Source: Sphingomonas zeae (lineage in GTDB: Bacteria > Pseudomonadota > Alphaproteobacteria > Sphingomonadales > Sphingomonadaceae). From it: 64,000 nucleotides of DNA. Under the pieces are notes generated by a model that had not been told where the DNA came from, did not search any database, and saw only the letters and a program-made list of their open reading frames with translations. Location: NCBI RefSeq assembly GCF_014197135.1, contig NZ_JACIFA010000002.1, positions 124,001 to 188,000 of the forward strand. Direction: 5' to 3'. Positions 60,010 to 64,000 of this stretch are shown here, in pieces; positions within the stretch are counted from its first letter, which is position 1, and every line of letters starts with the position of its first letter. The position numbers and the translations under genes were made by a program.

Positions 60010-61068
60010 ATGAAGCACCGTATCCTCACCATCGGCCTGATTGCGGCCGCCATCCCGTCGCTGGCCGCGGCCTCGCCCGTCGTCGGGATCGATGCGCTGA
60101 AGGAATGGAACCTGATCGTGCTGGGGGACCTGACCTCCAGCTCGGAGGTGGAGGGGCGGACCTTTGTCGGCGGGAACCTGAGCGGCAATTCGTCCAATTA
60201 TCAAATTCGCTCGGTGCCAGCCTCGACCTATGCGGTGCCTGGGCTGACCGTGGTCGGCAACGTACTTGGTGGTACGAAGAACCTCAACAACGGCTCGGGT
60301 GCGCTGATCGGCGGCAATGTCGCGAGCGGCTTCAACCTGAATGGCGGGGTTCAAACGGTGAAGGTGGGCGGGCTGTTGTCCAACACCAACATCAATCAGA
60401 ATATCGTGCTGTCGGGTCTGGGTCTAAGTGATCCCAATTTCGTTGCCGGGCTGAATCAGCAAAAGACGTTGCTGGCGAGCAGCATGACCGACCTGTCGAA
60501 CAGCTATGCCGCTCTGTCGGCCACGGCGCAGGTCTCGATCAGCAACAATCGCGCGACGTTCAACGCAGTCGCAGGCCCCAATGGCGTCGGCGTGTTCAAC
60601 CTGACCGCCGCCGACCTGTCGCGCTTCGGTGAGATCGCATTCAACACCAACGGCGCGGACACGGTGATCGTCAATGTCAGCGGCAGCACGGTTCGGCTGG
60701 ATGATAACTTCCTGAACAATGCGAGCGGGCTGGGCGAGCACGTCATCTGGAACTTCCCCGATGCGACCAACCTGGAATTGACCACCGCCTGGAAGGGATC
60801 GGTACTCGCGCCCAAGGCGGCAGCGACCACTGGCAATTATATCGAGGGCTCGGCCGTGTTCGGCAGCCTGATCCAGAACGGCGAGTTCCACCTCGGAACC
60901 TATGTCGGCACCTATACGCCGGGGACGCTCAATCCGCCGAGCAGTTCGGGCGGGACTGGAAGCAGCGGCGGGAGCCCGGCGCCGGTGCCGGAGCCTGCCA
61001 GTGTGGCGTTGCTGGCGGGGGGATTGGCGTTGCTCGGTCTGGCAATGCGGCGGCGGGCGGTGGCCTGA
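60010..61068 (+). CDS. PEP-CTERM protein, choice-of-anchor A family
   Basis: Exported 352-residue protein. Signal peptide MKHRILTIGLIAAAIPSLAA, then a choice-of-anchor A domain (LKEWNLIVLGDLTSSSEVEG, followed by FVGGNLSG and ALIGGNVASGF). A Ser/Gly linker leads to a canonical PEP-CTERM tail: VPEPASVALLAGGLALLGLA and a basic end (MRRRAVA). Such tails are cut by exosortase, and the product is usually linked to the surface or to exopolysaccharide. It matches the exosortase-associated genes at 18-21 kb. The ATG 60010 is preferred over 59992 because it opens the signal peptide. Confidence 0.92.
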   Translation: MKHRILTIGLIAAAIPSLAAASPVVGIDALKEWNLIVLGDLTSSSEVEGRTFVGGNLSGNSSNYQIRSVPASTYAVPGLTVVGNVLGGTKNLNNGSGALIGGNVASGFNLNGGVQTVKVGGLLSNTNINQNIVLSGLGLSDPNFVAGLNQQKTLLASSMTDLSNSYAALSATAQVSISNNRATFNAVAGPNGVGVFNLTAADLSRFGEIAFNTNGADTVIVNVSGSTVRLDDNFLNNASGLGEHVIWNFPDATNLELTTAWKGSVLAPKAAATTGNYIEGSAVFGSLIQNGEFHLGTYVGTYTPGTLNPPSSSGGTGSSGGSPAPVPEPASVALLAGGLALLGLAMRRRAVA

Positions 61069-61097
61069 TGGGGGAAGGCCACGGGAATCCATAAGAA

Positions 61098-61130
61098 AAA
61101 GGCCGATCCGCGCCCCGCGAACCGGCCTTT
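61098..61130. terminator. Bidirectional terminator between the PEP-CTERM gene and ctrA
   Basis: AAAGGCCG (61098-61105) pairs with CGGCCTTT (61123-61130); A-run on the left and T-run on the right. It serves the convergent genes on both sides. Confidence 0.85.
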
Positions 61131-61153
61131 CCTACGCAAAAACCAAAATAGGA

Positions 61154-61855
61154 TCAGGCGACCTCGGCCTGCTCCACCTCGTCGGGCTCACGCAGCACAT
61201 AGCCGCGGCCCCATACCGTCTCGATATAATTCTCGCCCTCACAAGCCAGGCTCAGCTTCTTGCGCAGCTTGCAGATGAAGACGTCGATGATCTTCAGTTC
61301 CGGCTCGTCCATCCCGCCATAAAGATGGTTGAGGAACATTTCCTTGGTCAGCGTCGTGCCCTTGCGGAGCGACAACAGCTCCAGCATCGCATATTCCTTG
61401 CCCGTCAGGTGGACGCGGGCATTGTCGACCTCGACCGTCTTGGCGTCCAGATTGACCGCGAGCTTGCCGGTGCGGATGATCGACTGCGAATGGCCCTTGG
61501 ACCGGCGGACGACCGCATGGATGCGCGCGATCAGTTCCTCGCGGTGGAACGGCTTGGTGACGTAATCATCGGCGCCGAAGCCGAAGCTGCGCACCTTGGA
61601 ATCCATCTCGTTGATGCCCGACAGAATGAGCACCGGAGTCGAGACCCGGGCGACGCGCAGACGCTTCAGCACGTCGTAGCCATGCATGTCGGGCAGGTTC
61701 AGGTCGAGCAGGATGATGTCGTAATCATACAGCTTGCCGAGATCGAGGCCTTCCTCGCCCAGGTCGGTCGTATAGACGTTGAAACCTTCGCTGCCGAGCA
61801 TCAGCTCGATCGCCTTGGCAGTCGTCGGTTCATCCTCGATCAGCAATACGCGCAT
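61154..61855 (-). CDS. ctrA: Cell-cycle response regulator CtrA
   Basis: OmpR-type DNA-binding response regulator that controls the cell cycle, motility or stress-linked genes in Alphaproteobacteria. 233 residues from ATG 61855. The receiver domain has IIDEP-like acidic residues, phosphorylation site Asp51 ([13 protein letters not shown]) and the conserved Lys in [11 protein letters not shown]. The winged-helix domain (about 130-225) has [20 protein letters not shown] and [20 protein letters not shown], close to the Caulobacter protein. A CtrA-box-like site and a GANTC site lie upstream, compatible with autoregulation and methylation control. Confidence 0.97.
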   Translation of the reverse strand: MRVLLIEDEPTTAKAIELMLGSEGFNVYTTDLGEEGLDLGKLYDYDIILLDLNLPDMHGYDVLKRLRVARVSTPVLILSGINEMDSKVRSFGFGADDYVTKPFHREELIARIHAVVRRSKGHSQSIIRTGKLAVNLDAKTVEVDNARVHLTGKEYAMLELLSLRKGTTLTKEMFLNHLYGGMDEPELKIIDVFICKLRKKLSLACEGENYIETVWGRGYVLREPDEVEQAEVA

Positions 61856-61943
61856 CGACATTCCCCATTTGCGAATGATCGCCCCCTTGCCCCGGCGACC
61901 TGACCTTTCGATCATTAACCAACGTGGATGTGAACGTAAAAGG

Positions 61944-61967
61944 TTAATTCGATCCTAACCCGGATTC
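61944..61967. promoter_or_regulatory. CtrA-box-like site and GANTC methylation site upstream of ctrA
   Basis: TTAA-N7-CTAA (61944-61958) matches the TTAA-N7-TTAA CtrA box with one mismatch, and GATTC (61963-61967) fits the CcrM target GANTC. They lie about 90-110 bases upstream of ctrA and overlap the 3' end of the preceding permease gene. Confidence 0.5.
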
Positions 61968-63049
61968 TCATTTTCTTGTTTTATGCGCGCGCCAGGGCCG
62001 AGCAGGCTCTGATGGTTCACCGCCGGAATGTTTTCCCCCAGAACCTCGCGTAGATACAGGCTGCGGATGAGGGTGAACGCCACGATCAGCAGCGCGGCCG
62101 AGAAGAACAGGCCGAAGAGTCCGAAGATCGTACCGATTCCGATGATCGCGAACAGGGTGACGGCGGGCGGGATCGCGACGACCCGACTGGTGACGAACGG
62201 GGTGATCGCATTGGTCTGGACCAGGCGGACGACCGCGAAGGTGACGAGCGTCCCGATGATCGCGCCGTTCCCACCCTGCGCTGCCAGACCCAAGGCGGGA
62301 AGCATGGCGGCGATCGGCCCGACATAGGGTACGAACTCGCTGAGCCCCGTCAGCAGCCCCAGCGCAGCGGCCGAGGGCACGCCCGCGATCGCCAGCCCGA
62401 CGCCGACCAGTACGCCCATCGTCGTCATCTGGATCAGCTGCGCGCGGAGCCAGAGCCGCAGGGTGGAACCGGTGTCGAACAGCGCGTCTTCCATGGCCGG
62501 GCGCATCGATCGGGGGATGAGCAACAGGAAACCACGCTCATAGATTTTCGGATCGGCAGCGAAGAACAGCGCTCCCACCAGCAGCAACAGGCAGTTGAGC
62601 ACGAATTCGCCCGCCCCCGATACGATGCCGCCAATGTCCTGCGCCACCCGGCTGCCCGCATAGGCGGCGCGCACCGCATCGACCACCTTGGCTCCGACAG
62701 GCGATTGCGAGGCCCAGCGCGCCAGCTGGTCGATCAGATCGGGCAACTGCGTCACCAGCGTGTTCAACTGTTGACGAAAGGCGACGCCGAACAGCCATGC
62801 CAGGAACCCGAGCACCGCCAGTACGGTCGCGATCGAAAGGGTCAGCGAACGCTTCGGCCCGATCGGCAGGTGATCGGAATAGAGATCGGCAATGGCATGG
62901 ATGACGATCGCGCCCAGGATCGATCCGAAGGCCAGGATCAGCAGGTCGCCCGCACGGAACAGCGCCGCCGTCACGCCGAGGATCAGCAGCGTCAGGATGA
63001 CGCGGCGGATAAAACGCGCATCGCTTTCGTCGGGACGCAGCCGGTTCAT
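61955..63049 (-). CDS. AI-2E family transporter (putative permease, PerM-like)
   Basis: 364-residue polytopic inner-membrane protein of the AI-2E/PerM family, whose members include Na+/H+ antiporters and putative exporters; the substrate here is unknown. About seven to eight hydrophobic segments: paired N-terminal helices (about 15-60), a soluble loop (about 90-140) and the conserved ALGLLTGLSEFVPYVGPI region. Start ATG 63049 has GGAGG seven bases upstream; the ATG at 63052 is an alternative. It overlaps the LysR stop and precedes ctrA on the same strand. Confidence 0.88.
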   Translation of the reverse strand: MNRLRPDESDARFIRRVILTLLILGVTAALFRAGDLLILAFGSILGAIVIHAIADLYSDHLPIGPKRSLTLSIATVLAVLGFLAWLFGVAFRQQLNTLVTQLPDLIDQLARWASQSPVGAKVVDAVRAAYAGSRVAQDIGGIVSGAGEFVLNCLLLLVGALFFAADPKIYERGFLLLIPRSMRPAMEDALFDTGSTLRLWLRAQLIQMTTMGVLVGVGLAIAGVPSAAALGLLTGLSEFVPYVGPIAAMLPALGLAAQGGNGAIIGTLVTFAVVRLVQTNAITPFVTSRVVAIPPAVTLFAIIGIGTIFGLFGLFFSAALLIVAFTLIRSLYLREVLGENIPAVNHQSLLGPGARIKQENENPG

Positions 63050-63969
63050 CATGCGGCCTCCATCGCCTGCGCCGTCATGCACGGATCGCGCACCCGGTCG
63101 GCCAGCCACGTAATCAATGCCTCGACTCGCGCGGGACGCAGCGGGCTGGGCGGGGTGAGCAGATGCAGCCCGATCGGCGGCGGAGTCCAATCCTCCAGGA
63201 TCGCGACCACCTGGCCCGAGGCGAGGTGCGGCCCGATAATGAAGCCGGGCAGACGTGCGATGCCCAGCCCGGCCGTCACCGCCGGCACCAGCGCATCGCC
63301 GCTATTGGCGGTCAGGGGTCCCTGAGGCCGGACCGACACCTCTGCACCATTGGGGTGGCGGAAGCGCCAGGGGCCGGTGACGTTGGAATAGCTTAGCAGC
63401 CGGTGCTCGCCCAGTTCGTTGGGATGGCGGGGCAGGCCATGCTTGGCCAGATAGGCGGGGGAGGCGATGACATGGGTCGAAATGCCGCACAGCCGCCGCG
63501 CACGCAGCGAGCTGTCGGGCAAATCGGCGATGCGCAGCGCGATGTCATAGCCCTCCGCAACGATATCGACCCTTGCGTCGGACAGGCTGAGTTCGATCTC
63601 GATCCCCGGATGCTGCGCCAGAAACTCGGCGATGACGGGGGCAATATTCGTCACCCCGAACGACATCGGCGCGGCCAGCCGGATGCGGCCCGCAGGCGCG
63701 CTGGCGGCGTCGCGCGCGGCCTCCTCGGCGGCGCGGGCCTCGGCCAGGATGCGCGCGGCATGTTCGGCCAGCGGCTTGCCCGCCTCGGTCAGGGCCAGAC
63801 GGCGCGAGGTGCGGTGGAACAGCGACTGTTTGAGCTGTGCTTCCAGCCGGGTGATCGCCTTGGACACGGTGGCCTTGGACAGGCCGATGGCGTCGGCTGC
63901 GGCGCTGAATGAGCGGTGCTCGACCACGGCGGCAAAGATCGCCCAGGCTTCCAGATCCGGCAGACGCAT
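63049..63969 (-). CDS. LysR-family transcriptional regulator
   Basis: 306 residues from ATG 63969 with GGGGG upstream (a GTG two codons earlier is an alternative). The HTH is LEAWAIFAAVVEHRSFSAAA, then DAIGLSKATVSKAITRLE; the effector-binding domain (about 90-290) follows and shows SFGVTNIAPVIAEFLAQHPG (the usual first strand and helix). This is the subgroup that often controls oxidoreductases or quinone-related genes; the target is unknown. It overlaps the AI-2E permease gene by one to four bases, so it may regulate or be cotranscribed with it. Confidence 0.92.
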   Translation of the reverse strand: MRLPDLEAWAIFAAVVEHRSFSAAADAIGLSKATVSKAITRLEAQLKQSLFHRTSRRLALTEAGKPLAEHAARILAEARAAEEAARDAASAPAGRIRLAAPMSFGVTNIAPVIAEFLAQHPGIEIELSLSDARVDIVAEGYDIALRIADLPDSSLRARRLCGISTHVIASPAYLAKHGLPRHPNELGEHRLLSYSNVTGPWRFRHPNGAEVSVRPQGPLTANSGDALVPAVTAGLGIARLPGFIIGPHLASGQVVAILEDWTPPPIGLHLLTPPSPLRPARVEALITWLADRVRDPCMTAQAMEAA

Positions 63970-64000
63970 CGACACCCCCCCAAATGGCCACGCCGGGGCG

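Overview
The window is GC-rich chromosomal DNA of an alphaproteobacterium, most likely a Sphingomonas-like member of the Sphingomonadales. The evidence is a near-canonical CtrA cell-cycle regulator, an exosortase-A-associated O-ligase and glycosyltransferase with a PEP-CTERM protein, a bacteriophytochrome with an HWE/HisKA_2-type kinase, EcfG-like promoter motifs (GGAAC-N16/17-NGTT type), and dispersed palindromic repeats of the kind seen between sphingomonad genes. I see no prophage, transposase, CRISPR array, rRNA or tRNA. Most of it reads as core chromosome with tightly packed, often overlapping operons.

Layout. 1-9.95 kb: 5' part of RNase R; a convergent GH20/GH84 pair of exported N-acetylhexosaminidases; an ABC exporter half-transporter; an intracellular PHA depolymerase. 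10-14 kb: a general-stress flavin-binding-fold protein, a 29-residue hydrophobic peptide gene flanked by hairpins, and bifunctional PutA. 14-17 kb: MscS channel and topoisomerase IB, divergent from a DJ-1/PfpI protein through what look like back-to-back stress promoters. 17-21.6 kb: polysaccharide/exosortase-associated block (beta-helix protein, O-glycosylation ligase with a small coupled membrane protein, glycosyltransferase, unknown membrane protein). 21.8-24.5 kb: aconitase. 24.7-27.6 kb: a run of small uncharacterised regulatory and membrane genes and a phasin. 27.7-33.8 kb: a tripartite RND efflux operon (adaptor, pump, outer-membrane factor) with a three-half-site operator-like sequence in front.

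34-40.6 kb: sugar-phosphate block (rpiA, tkt, tal, short-form 6-phosphogluconate dehydrogenase, two HAD phosphatases). 40.6-43.3 kb: heme oxygenase facing a bacteriophytochrome, i.e. chromophore synthesis and photoreceptor. 43.5-48.7 kb: leucine/isovalerate catabolism (isovaleryl-CoA dehydrogenase, both methylcrotonyl-CoA carboxylase subunits, MaoC hydratase). 48.7-50.8 kb: TonB-dependent receptor. 51.1-55.8 kb: cytochrome c maturation operon ccmCDEFGHI with almost every gene overlapping the next. 55.8-64 kb: a DUF3072 protein, a repeat-rich gap, alanine dehydrogenase divergent from an Lrp regulator, an amidohydrolase, a PEP-CTERM protein, ctrA with a CtrA-box-like site and a GANTC site upstream, an AI-2E-family permease and a LysR regulator.

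The most interesting items not explained by ordinary annotation are: the 29-residue membrane peptide with its hairpins (10.7 kb); the orphan HTH/TM gene run (24.8-27.2 kb); the expanded Gly/Thr surface loop encoded by tandem hexamers in the outer-membrane efflux protein; the heme oxygenase gene without an ATG, GTG or TTG before its heme-ligand histidine; the exosortase-associated genes with no exosortase in view; and the regulatory palindromes at 16.4, 33.95 and 61.95 kb. All functional assignments come from reading motifs and family resemblance; no database search was run.
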